A stretch of DNA of 40,448 bases from assembly GCA_038216175.1 (NCBI GenBank), contig JBBQQG010000009.1, positions 1 through 40,448 of the forward strand. Reading direction: 5' to 3'. The notes beneath the pieces are model-generated. The model made no database searches. It was not told where the DNA came from and was given only the letters and a program-made list of their open reading frames with translations. Position 1 is the stretch's first letter; each line of letters begins with the position of its first letter. The position numbers were made by a program, and so were the translations under genes. This document shows, piece after piece, positions 16,298 through 24,734 of the stretch. Origin of the DNA: JBBQQG01 sp038216175 (GTDB lineage Bacteria > Patescibacteriota > Saccharimonadia > Saccharimonadales > OMJO01).

Positions 16298-17590
16298 TTA
16301 AGACTCATTTTTAAATTTTAGTCGTAGCCATTCGTCTAAACTACCTCCACCACCTGCACTTAGACATAAAACTAGATTACCATTACTAAGTTCTTGGTCG
16401 ATAGATTCTTTTAGTTCCTGATTTAGCTGGCTAGGCACTACATTAATTTTTTTGTCGATAAGTTCAGATAAATCTTTCGGACTGAGTAATTGTAATTTTT
16501 TATCTTCACGGGCCAAGTAGCTGGGCACAATATATAACTTCACGGCACTGTCAAATAATTGTTTTAGATCTTTTTTGATAAAATGCTGACGAGTGTTATG
16601 CAGACCTTCATAGACTACGACTACTTTTCCGGGATTATGTTCGTTTGCCGTTTGAAGAGCACCAAGTATCTTAAGAGGCGTATGAGCGTAGTCGCTATAT
16701 AAATTAGGTATAAGCTTCTCAAAACGTCTTGAAAGACCCGGAAAGTTGTTTATTTGGTTGATTAAATCAGCAAGCTCAATGCCAAACAGTTTATTCAAAG
16801 TATGAACTACCAGCCATGCGTCCTGACGGTTTACTAGACCAATTAAACTAATTTTATTAATAGACGGATCGTTAGTCATCAGTATTTTATATTTCGGGCT
16901 GCTAATAAGACCTAGCTTTTCAAAATCTGTCTGCCATAATAATGTCGACCTAGTCTGGCTAATAAATTTATTGAACGCCTGATTGTAAGCTTTCCGAGTT
17001 GGATAAATATCTGGATGATCCCAATCTATTCCGGTGATTAACGACGTATCTGGCTTAAAAGATAAAAAATTATGATCAAATTCATCGGCTTCATAAACAA
17101 AATATTCACTATTTGAAACAAAATGTCCCATTTCACCGAAACCGATCTTCGCTCCGACAGAATAAGAAACCGGAATTTTGTTTTCGATCATCAACCATAT
17201 AAGCATAGCTGTAGTAGTGGTCTTGCCGTGAGTGCCGGCGACAGCGATCATTTTTAAATGCTTATCTTGCAATATGTGATTAATAAAATCATCTCTTTTT
17301 GATGATTTAATATTGTTTTTTTTAGCAAAATTAAGTTCTGGATGATCTGGGTTTTCACGGGTCAGAGCTGAACTGTAAACAACCCAGTCGATAGGATTTT
17401 TTCGATGAACTTCTTCGATTTGCTTAGTTGTCTGGCCAATTTGTATATTATTAATGTCATGCTTTTTCAAATAATCGATATAATTTGAATTTGTTGAGTC
17501 TGATCCTGATACTTGGTAACCGGCCTGTTTGGCTATCAGCGCTAATGGTCCGATACCGGTCCCACCGATACCAGAGAAGAAAATATGCAT
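16298..17590 (-). CDS. murC: MurC/Mpl-type Mur ligase (UDP-N-acetylmuramate--L-alanine ligase)
   Basis: Adds L-alanine to UDP-MurNAc in peptidoglycan precursor synthesis in the cytoplasm. The N-terminal Rossmann domain starts with GIGGTGIGPLA and has VSGSD. The ATP loop is GTHGKTTTT (residues 119-127). The central domain has EADEFDHNF and GIDWDHPDIYP, and the C-terminal domain has SRRFEKL and YSDYAHTP. MurC itself is the best reading, but at 430 aa it is slightly short and Mpl (murein peptide ligase) is a close alternative. It is not next to other mur or fts genes here. The likely -10 (TAACAT, 17597-17602) lies only 6 nt before the ATG. Confidence 0.8.
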   Translation of the reverse strand: MHIFFSGIGGTGIGPLALIAKQAGYQVSGSDSTNSNYIDYLKKHDINNIQIGQTTKQIEEVHRKNPIDWVVYSSALTRENPDHPELNFAKKNNIKSSKRDDFINHILQDKHLKMIAVAGTHGKTTTTAMLIWLMIENKIPVSYSVGAKIGFGEMGHFVSNSEYFVYEADEFDHNFLSFKPDTSLITGIDWDHPDIYPTRKAYNQAFNKFISQTRSTLLWQTDFEKLGLISSPKYKILMTNDPSINKISLIGLVNRQDAWLVVHTLNKLFGIELADLINQINNFPGLSRRFEKLIPNLYSDYAHTPLKILGALQTANEHNPGKVVVVYEGLHNTRQHFIKKDLKQLFDSAVKLYIVPSYLAREDKKLQLLSPKDLSELIDKKINVVPSQLNQELKESIDQELSNGNLVLCLSAGGGGSLDEWLRLKFKNES

Positions 17591-17633
17591 ATCTCTATGT
17601 TACACTGTAGATAACTAAAAAGAATAAAAAAAT

Positions 17634-18854
17634 ATGTTCAAAAAAATCGTATATAAATGGTTAAAACACAGACATTTTTGGCGAAATAAGGATTTTGACG
17701 AATTGAGCGAACTTTACATAACCAGTTTCTTTAGAGGACTGTCGATTAGTATAACTGGACTATTTATCCCGGTTTATATGATTCGATTACATTACTCAAT
17801 ATTATCAATCCTCATTATGGTAGCCTGGTATTTTACGATTAGGGCGGTTGCTGTAGACATTATTACCGGATATACAGTTGCGAAAATCGGTCCTAAGCAT
17901 TCTCTACTGATCGGATTTTTATTGCTAACAATATCAAGCGGACTATTCTTAACGCTGCCACACCATCATTGGCCTCTCTGGTTACTCGGTTCAGTCTGGG
18001 GATCTTCTTATAGTTTTTTCTTTATACCGTTTAACGTTAGTTTTTCAAAGGTAAAGCACGAAAAACATGGAGGCCGAGAGCTCGGCTATACTTATATAAT
18101 GACTCAGCTCGGTGCGGCTGCTGGACCACTAATCGGTGCATTGGTGGCTACAATTTTTGGGGCAAGATTTATATTTTTGGCAGCCGCTATTTTGCTTTTA
18201 ATCGGTGCTATTCCTTTGTTCTTAAGTGCCGAACCGGTAAAAATAAACCAAAAACTAGATTTTACCAAAATTAAAGCAGATGGCTTAATCCGCGATTATT
18301 TTTCGTTTTGCGTTCTTGGAATGGAAAATACTATTTGTCTAGTAATGTGGCCGCTTTATCTTGGATTATTTGTATTAATTGGTTCGAGTGTCTATGCCAA
18401 ACTAGGCATTATGTCGTCAGCAACAGTAATTGTATCAATAATTGCAAGTTATAGTTTTGGCCGCTTGATCGATCATAATAAAGGGAGACAGATGCTCAGA
18501 ACGACAACTATTTTAAATGCATTTCTTCACACACTTCGCCCTCTCGTACAAAGCTATTTCGCTGCATTTTTAGTCAATTTTTCGAATGAAGCAATTACTC
18601 AAGGCTATCGTTTGCCCTATTTTAAAGCAATGTATGACGCTGCTGACGATCTGCCGGGTCATAGGATTGTCTATGTAACATCAATGGAAATGCTAGCAAG
18701 CTCGGCTAAAGCAACGATGTGGTGGATTTTCGTGCTGATAGCCGGGATTATTTCTGCCAGGTCGGTAACGACAGTAGGTTTTATGGTCGCGGCAGCAGCT
18801 TCGCTGCTAATAATGACTGAACGTTTTAAATCGCTAAATATCAGAAGCATATAA
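17634..18854 (+). CDS. Major facilitator superfamily transporter
   Basis: About 12 hydrophobic helices in 406 aa, with a charged N-terminus and a loop near residues 195-215 between the two halves. The MFS-type signature between helices 2 and 3 is weak (GYTVAKIGPKHSLL). No family with a known substrate is recognisable; it is probably an exporter. A possible extended -10, TGTTACACT (17598-17606), lies 27 nt before the ATG in the 43-bp divergent gap to murC. The next gene begins 8 bp downstream and is probably cotranscribed. Confidence 0.82.
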   Translation: MFKKIVYKWLKHRHFWRNKDFDELSELYITSFFRGLSISITGLFIPVYMIRLHYSILSILIMVAWYFTIRAVAVDIITGYTVAKIGPKHSLLIGFLLLTISSGLFLTLPHHHWPLWLLGSVWGSSYSFFFIPFNVSFSKVKHEKHGGRELGYTYIMTQLGAAAGPLIGALVATIFGARFIFLAAAILLLIGAIPLFLSAEPVKINQKLDFTKIKADGLIRDYFSFCVLGMENTICLVMWPLYLGLFVLIGSSVYAKLGIMSSATVIVSIIASYSFGRLIDHNKGRQMLRTTTILNAFLHTLRPLVQSYFAAFLVNFSNEAITQGYRLPYFKAMYDAADDLPGHRIVYVTSMEMLASSAKATMWWIFVLIAGIISARSVTTVGFMVAAAASLLIMTERFKSLNIRSI

Positions 18855-18862
18855 TTATTATT

Positions 18863-19483
18863 ATGGTAAAAAAACGGCTTCATCATATTTGGAAGATTGT
18901 TAGTAAGCTCAGGTCTTGGTATCTAGTTATAGGTTTTATTGTACTGCTTACAGTTACAATAACTAGCTTAAGGCAAAATAATCTTGACGCACTAAAGCTA
19001 AGGGACGACGTTATCCAGACTGATAAGCAAAACGGCGATGTTGAAGCTGCGCTCAGGACCTTACGGCTATACGTTTATCGACATATGAATACAGATCTGG
19101 CAGGAGGTCCGAATGCAATTAGACCACCGATTCAGCTCAAATACCGTTATGAACGATTGGTAGCAGCAGAAAAAGATAGAGCATCTTCAATAAACTCTAA
19201 AGTATATACCCAGGCGCAAGCAGTCTGTGAACAATTGTTTCCTCATGGTCTAAGCGGCGGCGGTCGCGTGCCTTGCATTCAGGATTATGTTACAAAGCAC
19301 GGCGTACAAGAAAATGCAGTAAACGATAGTTTATATAAGTTCGATTTTGCTTCTCCGGTATGGTCTCCTGATCTCGCTGGTTTCAGCTTAATCCTGACTA
19401 TACTTTTAGGTTTACTTCTCTTACTTCGAGTTGCAGCTGGTTATATTATTGGTGCCTACCTTCACGATCGAATTCAGTTGTAA
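18863..19483 (+). CDS. Two-helix membrane protein with exported central domain, unknown
   Basis: A basic N-terminus leads into a helix at about 17-34, then ~130 exposed residues, then a second helix at about 172-195. The central region includes two cysteines (AVCEQLFPHG and VPCIQDYV) that could form a disulfide outside the cell. RPPIQLKYRYERLVAAEKD suggests helical structure. It follows the MFS gene by 8 bp. No family recognised. A terminator follows the stop. Confidence 0.65.
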   Translation: MVKKRLHHIWKIVSKLRSWYLVIGFIVLLTVTITSLRQNNLDALKLRDDVIQTDKQNGDVEAALRTLRLYVYRHMNTDLAGGPNAIRPPIQLKYRYERLVAAEKDRASSINSKVYTQAQAVCEQLFPHGLSGGGRVPCIQDYVTKHGVQENAVNDSLYKFDFASPVWSPDLAGFSLILTILLGLLLLLRVAAGYIIGAYLHDRIQL

Positions 19484-19487
19484 ATAA

Positions 19488-19514
19488 AATCACCCGCTGT
19501 TTTGGCGGGTGATT
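19488..19514 (-). terminator. Intrinsic terminator for the minus-strand gene at 19548
   Basis: A 10-bp stem with CACCCGC/GCGGGTG core and loop TGTTTTG. Read on the minus strand it is followed by a T-rich run (TTTTATTT), so it fits the gene ending at 19548. Confidence 0.65.
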
Positions 19515-19525
19515 CGGCTTCTCGG

Positions 19526-19559
19526 CCTAATTAAACTAGTTATTTAATTAGGGCTTTTT
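19526..19559 (+). terminator. Intrinsic terminator for the plus-strand gene ending at 19483
   Basis: CCTAATTAAA and TTTAATTAGG pair around loop CTAGTTA and are followed by GC then T5. The hairpin includes the last codons and stop of the convergent gene. Confidence 0.6.
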
Positions 19560-20189
19560 GGTGGTTGTAGGTGTTGTAACTGGAGCAGTAGTTGGAGTGG
19601 TTGTCGGAGTACTAGTGCTAGGTGTAGTAGAAGCAGTAGTATCACATTTCTGACCACTAGGATTAGCTTTTACATACTGAGCAACTGCTTTTGCTACTTG
19701 ACCATCAACTTTTAAGTTTTCCCAGAAAATAATCTGATCTCGGTTGATTAACATCTGATCCTGAGGGCCATGGAGTTCACAGCCTAGTTTGACTAAAGAT
19801 ATATCGTTAGCACTATTATTGTTTGTTTGATTTGGCTGTACAGTCTGATTAACCCGGAGGTAATAGATATTATTTAGCCGCATAAACTTAGTGTTTAGGT
19901 CTTTAATGTTGCCAAAGTATACCTGCCCTCCGTTTAAGAAAACTGCTTGCATCTTGGACTTGTCTACACTTTTAAATTCCAAATTACCAGTACTGTTTGT
20001 CATAGCGACAAAAATCAATACAATCACGATTAAAATGGCACCTGCGAACAAAAGCACGACAGAGACGATTCTCATCAGACTAGAACCCTCGGCTTTGGGA
20101 GCCCGATGTCCATTACCTGATGGTGAGCCTGGATGTGCTACAGGTTGATTACTAAATTGTTGGCTACCGCCACGGTTCATTAAGTCCAT
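19548..20189 (-). CDS. Membrane protein with Thr/Pro-rich C-terminus, unknown
   Basis: A Gly/Ser/Pro/His-rich N-terminus of ~35 residues precedes one membrane helix (about residues 40-65, VVLLFAGAILIVIVLIFV). A domain of ~100 residues follows with strands such as QAVFLNGGQVYFGNI and IYYLRVNQ and two cysteines (LGCELHG; KCDTT). The last ~30 residues are almost only Thr, Pro, Ser and Val, like a cell-wall-spanning or glycosylated stalk. I do not recognise the family. GGTGGAG lies about 10 nt before the start. Confidence 0.68.
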   Translation of the reverse strand: MDLMNRGGSQQFSNQPVAHPGSPSGNGHRAPKAEGSSLMRIVSVVLLFAGAILIVIVLIFVAMTNSTGNLEFKSVDKSKMQAVFLNGGQVYFGNIKDLNTKFMRLNNIYYLRVNQTVQPNQTNNNSANDISLVKLGCELHGPQDQMLINRDQIIFWENLKVDGQVAKAVAQYVKANPSGQKCDTTASTTPSTSTPTTTPTTAPVTTPTTTKKP

Positions 20190-20347
20190 ATAACTTATTT
20201 CTCCACCTTTTTTAAAATCATATACTTCGACTAGTGTAATACATTAGCAGTTTAAGTTGCAACTGAACTTTTAGCAAATGTGGATAATTTGGTTTTGTGA
20301 GCCGACAAACTGTCATTGTAAAAAATGCTTGAAAAGCTGAAGCAGGG

Positions 20348-20377
20348 TTGACAAGTTAAAACTACCCAGAGTATGTT
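20348..20377 (+). promoter_or_regulatory. Promoter of the small CPR-type protein
   Basis: TTGACA (20348-20353) and TATGTT (20372-20377) are 18 bp apart. The upstream in-frame ATG at 20373 lies inside the -10 box, so the real start must be the ATG at 20421. Confidence 0.6.
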
Positions 20378-20420
20378 AGGAGTACCATTACTAATTACAA
20401 GAGAGGGAGACATTGTAGAC

Positions 20421-20618
20421 ATGGCATACAAGCACACTAATTCTAAAGGGGTGACATATCATCTTAATTCAAAGCTGGTTACGCTTCGTGGCGGCAAGCA
20501 GCAAACTATTTACTACTTCAGCAAAGACAGCCGCCCAGAGGCATCTGACTTGCCAAGCGGTATGAGCGTAAATGAGAACCCTCGAAATGGTTTCTTGACA
20601 GTCAAGCGCGACAAATAA
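20421..20618 (+). CDS. Small conserved-looking cytoplasmic protein, 65 aa
   Basis: The protein starts MAYKHTNSKGVTYHLNSK and continues with TLRGGKQQTIYYFSKD and NPRNGFLTVKRDK. I recall very similar short proteins being common in Patescibacteria genomes, without a known function; this is memory, not a search. The start at 20421 is chosen because the promoter's -10 box overlaps the earlier ATG and GGGAG precedes it. The gene is a self-contained unit with a good promoter and a strong terminator, so it may be well expressed. The basic, beta-rich look could suit nucleic-acid or ribosome contact, which is inference. Confidence 0.78.
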   Translation: MAYKHTNSKGVTYHLNSKLVTLRGGKQQTIYYFSKDSRPEASDLPSGMSVNENPRNGFLTVKRDK

Positions 20619-20635
20619 AACTCGTACATTTTTTT

Positions 20636-20670
20636 AAAAGCATCCGAATTAAATTAACGGATGCTTTTTT
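20636..20670 (+). terminator. Strong intrinsic terminator
   Basis: GCATCCG/CGGATGC with an A-run and T6 forms an 11-bp stem around an AT-only loop. It ends the small-protein gene and insulates the ABC operon downstream. Confidence 0.85.
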
Positions 20671-20693
20671 ATTGGAATAAATAAGAAGTTACA

Positions 20694-20702
20694 TGCTATA
20701 TT
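20694..20702 (+). promoter_or_regulatory. Extended -10 giving a leaderless start at 20710
   Basis: TGCTATATT is an extended -10 box ending 7 nt before the ATG. No Shine-Dalgarno sequence fits in the space. Confidence 0.5.
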
Positions 20703-20709
20703 AATAGAA

Positions 20710-21468
20710 ATGTCGGAGTCAATATTACGAGTTAAAAATTTACGTAAAAAATACGGCGATAAAACAGTTGTTAATAATATTAGTTTTGAAGTAAGCAAAG
20801 GTGAAATATTCGGTATACTCGGGCCGAATGGAGCCGGCAAGACTACAACGCTTGAGATGATCGAAACACTTAGAACCATAGATGGTGGTTCGGCTTCGAT
20901 CGATAATATTGATGTTGCTAAAGATCCGCAAAAAATCAAATACATGATTGGCGTTCAACCACAGTCTCCTGCATTTATGGATAAGACCAAATTAACTGAG
21001 CTACTTGAGATGACCGCCGCCTGTTACGGTGAAAAAATTGATCCACTTAAGCTTTTAGCAGACGTTAGCCTTACTGAAAAAGCCGGCAGCTATATCGAAC
21101 AGCTTTCCGGCGGCCAAAAACAACGATTCAGTGTTGCGGCTGCGCTTGTTCATCAGCCCAAAGTATTCTTCATGGACGAACCGACTACCGGGCTTGATCC
21201 CCAAGCCAGACGAAATTTATGGGAGCTGGTAACAAAAATCAGAGATCAGGGCATTACTGTAATATTAACTACTCATTATATGGAAGAGGCAGAACTGCTC
21301 TGTGACAGAGTGGCTGTAATGGACGACGGCGTAATTATTGCTCTGGATACTCCTAAGAATCTAGTTAAAAAACTGCTTGCCAGAGGATTTAAAAAGACCC
21401 AACATGTTGAACAAGCTAATTTAGAAGATGTATTTATTGATTTGACCGGCAAGGAGCTTAGAGACTAA
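20710..21468 (+). CDS. ABC transporter ATPase (ABC-2 exporter)
   Basis: Walker A is GPNGAGKT (residues 38-45), the signature is LSGGQKQRFS (about 133-142), Walker B is VFFMDEPTTGLD (about 153-164), and the switch is TTHYMEEAE with the normal His. The protein ends in ANLEDVFIDLTGKEL, a short form of the exporter-type C-terminus. It differs from the ATPase at 9108 in having the His switch and no DrrA extension, so the two systems are not recent duplicates. It abuts the permease gene with no gap. The substrate is unknown. Confidence 0.92.
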   Translation: MSESILRVKNLRKKYGDKTVVNNISFEVSKGEIFGILGPNGAGKTTTLEMIETLRTIDGGSASIDNIDVAKDPQKIKYMIGVQPQSPAFMDKTKLTELLEMTAACYGEKIDPLKLLADVSLTEKAGSYIEQLSGGQKQRFSVAAALVHQPKVFFMDEPTTGLDPQARRNLWELVTKIRDQGITVILTTHYMEEAELLCDRVAVMDDGVIIALDTPKNLVKKLLARGFKKTQHVEQANLEDVFIDLTGKELRD

Positions 21469-22575
21469 ATGAAAAAATCCATTTTCACAATATTGGTACT
21501 AAGTAAAATCAGTGTTAGGCGCTATTTTAGAGATAAAACGGCGATATTTTTTACAGTCGCTTTTCCGTTAATCTTTTTATTTATATTCGGAGGACTGTTT
21601 GGTAAGGATAATAACGTATCTTTCAATGTTGCACTAATTAATCAGTCAAGCAGCCAATTTTCAAAATCATTCGTCGACCAGAGTAAATCTAATAAACTAT
21701 TTAAAATAAAACCTGGAATTGACACTCTCGACGCTGCAGAAAAGAAAATGAGTCGAAGCGAAATCGATGCAGCTATAGTTCTACCACCGGGGTTTGGCGA
21801 TACTCAAAGCGCTCAGTATCCGACAGGTCAGGCAGTGGTATATTACAATCAAAATAACGAACAAGCCGCTCAGACATTGACTTCAGTACTTGAGGGCACA
21901 TTTAGCTCGATTAATGCAAAGTTTGTTAAATACCAGCCGCCATTTACGGTTACTTCTGAAAAATCCAACACCAGAGGATTATCGAGGTTTGATTATACTT
22001 TTTCGGGATTATTAGGATTTTCAATAATCGGGCTGGGAATTTTTGGTCCAGTCAATGTATTCCCAGAGCTTAAAAAGCAAGGAGTACTAAGAAGAATTCA
22101 TATAACACCATTGAGGGTGTGGCAATATTTTGTAGCTAACGTGCTAACACAAGCAATTATCGGACTATTTGCTATAACGATAATGTTCTTAACGGCAGTA
22201 GTAGTATTTCACTTAAAAATGCGCGGTAATTATTTAGATTTAATAGCTGTTTTGGTTTTTGGTATCATGACAATATTTGGTATTGGACTAGCAGTAGGAG
22301 GATGGGCTAAAAACGAACGCCAAGCTGCACCGCTGGCAAATTTAATAGTATTTCCGATGATGTTTTTAAGCGGAACGTTTTTTCCGAGATTTCTTATGCC
22401 AGATTGGCTTCAGAAAGTATCAGGTTTTTTACCGCTTACTCCAGTAATTGATAGTATAAGATTGGTTATCACAGAGAACCGACATCTGGTAAATCTTGGT
22501 CCGCAACTTGCCCTTATGGCAGTCTGGGCAGTAATTATATATGCAATCGCTTTTAGAGTATTCCGCTGGGAATAG
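21469..22575 (+). CDS. ABC-2 type permease with large exported domain
   Basis: One helix (about residues 22-42) precedes an extracytoplasmic domain of ~130 residues (to about 175), followed by five helices near the C-terminus. This is the ABC2_membrane_3/YhgE-like layout. LFGKDNNVSFNVALINQSSS starts the exported domain, and PLANLIVFPMMFLSGTFFP with LPLTPVIDSIR is typical of the permease core. Start directly follows the ATPase stop. The stop is 2 bp from the convergent gene's stop. Confidence 0.9.
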   Translation: MKKSIFTILVLSKISVRRYFRDKTAIFFTVAFPLIFLFIFGGLFGKDNNVSFNVALINQSSSQFSKSFVDQSKSNKLFKIKPGIDTLDAAEKKMSRSEIDAAIVLPPGFGDTQSAQYPTGQAVVYYNQNNEQAAQTLTSVLEGTFSSINAKFVKYQPPFTVTSEKSNTRGLSRFDYTFSGLLGFSIIGLGIFGPVNVFPELKKQGVLRRIHITPLRVWQYFVANVLTQAIIGLFAITIMFLTAVVVFHLKMRGNYLDLIAVLVFGIMTIFGIGLAVGGWAKNERQAAPLANLIVFPMMFLSGTFFPRFLMPDWLQKVSGFLPLTPVIDSIRLVITENRHLVNLGPQLALMAVWAVIIYAIAFRVFRWE

Positions 22576-22577
22576 TA

Positions 22578-23405
22578 CTACTTTGCTTCAGTCGTTCGTA
22601 TAAAAATAAAGTAGCCGAATAAATAAGTAAAGAATAGTCCTATAAGTCCGGGTATAAGATTACCGCTCCAGTTATTTACGCTTGTCCAAAACCATAATAT
22701 GGCAATACCGCTATAAGCTAAGCTAGCTGGCAGTGCAACCGAAGATTTAACAGCTTTGAAATTTCTATATAGCATGCTTAGTATTAATCCACCTATAAAA
22801 GCAGCAAATAGCCATCCAATAAAATCGACGGATGGAACTTTAAAAAATCTAAGCAATTTAGGCGCGTCCCAATGCCAGAAATTAACTCTAATTGCCGCTG
22901 TGTCCATAACTATCGCTACTAGTGCAGCGAATAATGAGGTCTTTAACGCTACTCTTAGATCAGTTCTAGAAATAGATTTCTTCGATTCAGCCAGATTTAT
23001 AGGACTGCGAGAAGTTCTAATCGCAAGCCAAAAGCTTAACAAAAGAATTGGCGGATATATAAATATGACGGTCCAAGGAATCGAATGCCCAACAGTATTT
23101 CCAGCTATAGCCGTATAAACAACACGGCCAAATAAAACATGGGTCTTTACTGCCAGATAAGTCACTAAAATACAGTAGACCGAAAGAGACAAATAAATTA
23201 ACAACCCGTTATTTCGGCCCTTAGTTTTAATCAGGGCATATATGCTTGGAATCGATACTAAAACAGCTGAAATTGCTGATAATGCTGGTAGGTTTGCGTT
23301 GTATTTACCTCTTGTAACGATGTAAGCTGCGATGAATATTATCAAAGCTACTAAAAAAGCCCAGTAAACACGATTCTCTTCCGACTTAATTGTTTTGTTT
23401 GCCAT
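22578..23405 (-). CDS. CruF-like (carotenoid hydratase family) membrane protein
   Basis: About eight hydrophobic segments in 275 aa. The stretch MDTAAIRVNFWHWDAPK and the downstream VPSVDFIGW match the pattern (Asp, then W-x-W, then VPxxNFxGW) of the COG2324 / CruF carotenoid 1',2'-hydratase family. Members add water to carotenoid ends. No other carotenoid gene is in the window, so a different lipid or isoprenoid substrate is possible. The assignment rests on this motif and topology and is moderate. The gene is divergent from the gene at 23525. Confidence 0.6.
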   Translation of the reverse strand: MANKTIKSEENRVYWAFLVALIIFIAAYIVTRGKYNANLPALSAISAVLVSIPSIYALIKTKGRNNGLLIYLSLSVYCILVTYLAVKTHVLFGRVVYTAIAGNTVGHSIPWTVIFIYPPILLLSFWLAIRTSRSPINLAESKKSISRTDLRVALKTSLFAALVAIVMDTAAIRVNFWHWDAPKLLRFFKVPSVDFIGWLFAAFIGGLILSMLYRNFKAVKSSVALPASLAYSGIAILWFWTSVNNWSGNLIPGLIGLFFTYLFGYFIFIRTTEAK

Positions 23406-23488
23406 AGATATATTTGTCCCTTCTAGTTTCTAGTATCAATTTAAACCAAAAAATCATTAAAAATGCAAATATTTAACAACTTAAGTAT

Positions 23489-23517
23489 TTGCCTTATAAG
23501 CGTTAGTGTGATATAGT
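23489..23517 (+). promoter_or_regulatory. Promoter with extended -10, leaderless start at 23525
   Basis: TTGCCT (23489-23494), a 17-bp spacer and TATAGT (23512-23517) preceded by TGA form a complete extended promoter. The -10 box ends 7 nt before the ATG. Confidence 0.65.
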
Positions 23518-23524
23518 AAAGTTA

Positions 23525-23890
23525 ATGGAAAACAGCGCGTATCACCCACCAGAACTACCAGCAGACGATAACTATCGAGCTGGATTACGGGAAGAAATTG
23601 AAGATCCAACCATACCAGATGAACAATATTTATCAGACAACGAATTCGCTGAAGGCCAATCTGACGATTCGCCCAAAATAAAAGATAGTCTCACTGTTAC
23701 CTCTTATTATGCTCACGGCGGTGTACCTGAAACACCAAGTCGAGAACATCCGCAAAATATTGACAATAGACTTAACAGACACGAAATAGAAGAACTTAGA
23801 ACTGAAATATCAGAAGATGCTAAGAAAGCAATTATAGCAAATGCTAGGGCAGCTAAAAAAGTACTCCAACAAACAAAGAGAAATTCTTAA
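23525..23890 (+). CDS. Acidic hydrophilic protein, unknown
   Basis: The 121-aa product has no signal or membrane segment. The N-terminal ~90 residues are acidic and probably disordered; the last ~30 form a charged helix (EIEELRTEISEDAKKAIIANARAAKK). I recognise no domain. The helix could be an oligomerisation or docking segment. It starts an apparent three-gene run with the unknown gene at 23906 (15 bp gap) and the dihydrouridine synthase at 24735 (13 bp gap). It is read from what looks like a leaderless transcript. Confidence 0.65.
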   Translation: MENSAYHPPELPADDNYRAGLREEIEDPTIPDEQYLSDNEFAEGQSDDSPKIKDSLTVTSYYAHGGVPETPSREHPQNIDNRLNRHEIEELRTEISEDAKKAIIANARAAKKVLQQTKRNS

Positions 23891-23905
23891 TTCTAATTAA
23901 TAGTT

Positions 23906-24721
23906 ATGGATAAATCCAGAGAAATAACTGCTGAATTATTCCCAAACATCGTAGACATTGAATTAACATCCGATGATAATCTTGATACCAAATCCAGATT
24001 ACAAGCACTTTATGACGACGAAAGAGCAGGATTTTTACCAACAACTAATAGAGAAAAAAATCAGGCGATTACATTTTTAGATTATATGGATCACTCATCA
24101 TATCCGAGCCATATTGCTAAACAATTACAAGAGATATTTGTCCATCAGAAAAATTTGGTGTGGCGGTATGCCCCCGATATTGCAGTTAACGAAGCTAGAA
24201 AAGCAGTAATGAGCGTAGCATTTGAACTGGGAGATTATTTAATTAATTCAGTGCACCAACTTGATGCATTAACTGAGCTTGGTACATCAATTGATGAATG
24301 TCCAAATCCAAAAGTAACATTGTTAGAAGAAATAGGTCTAAATCACAGGGGCTATGCTCCATTGATTCGGTATATTGATATTTCGAATTTTAGAAAAAAC
24401 GGTTTAGATGAAAGTCTCGGGTTTAATCCGCTTAAAACCCGTGAAGATAGGTCGCCGAAGTTAGACCCGGATAAAAATAAAACAATCGAAGATCAATATA
24501 CATCGGAAATGATAAATCCAATCGTACTTGCACATGTAGACGAACTGGTTAGTTCAATGACTATCGGGCAGACTAGGATCATTTCTAAGGAAGCTATTTC
24601 TGATCAGTTAAAAAGACGAGCATATTGGGAAAAGATAATTAGAGATACAAGACTGCACGGCGCAGCTTGGATCGTAGGGAAAAAAGTACTTACTAACTTG
24701 GATCTACCTTTAAGACAGTAA
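23906..24721 (+). CDS. Cytoplasmic all-helical-looking protein, unknown
   Basis: 271 aa, no signal or membrane segment. Helix-rich blocks are seen around residues 70-145 (AITFLDYMDHSSYPSHIAKQ, NEARKAVMSVAFELGDYLIN) and 200-260. A middle part is polar and Pro/Asp/Lys-rich. No catalytic motif or known family is apparent. It sits between the acidic protein and the dihydrouridine synthase gene with short gaps, so it is probably cotranscribed. A link to RNA modification is suggested only by position. Confidence 0.7.
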   Translation: MDKSREITAELFPNIVDIELTSDDNLDTKSRLQALYDDERAGFLPTTNREKNQAITFLDYMDHSSYPSHIAKQLQEIFVHQKNLVWRYAPDIAVNEARKAVMSVAFELGDYLINSVHQLDALTELGTSIDECPNPKVTLLEEIGLNHRGYAPLIRYIDISNFRKNGLDESLGFNPLKTREDRSPKLDPDKNKTIEDQYTSEMINPIVLAHVDELVSSMTIGQTRIISKEAISDQLKRRAYWEKIIRDTRLHGAAWIVGKKVLTNLDLPLRQ

Positions 24722-24734
24722 AAGACAAGCAGGC

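Noticed and set aside
20373..20420. Longer N-terminus for the small protein, starting at 20373
   Set aside because: Its ATG lies within the -10 box of a good promoter, so it would not be transcribed.
9108..22575. The two ABC exporters as a recent duplication
   Set aside because: They differ in switch residue (Gln against His), C-terminal extension, and permease layout.
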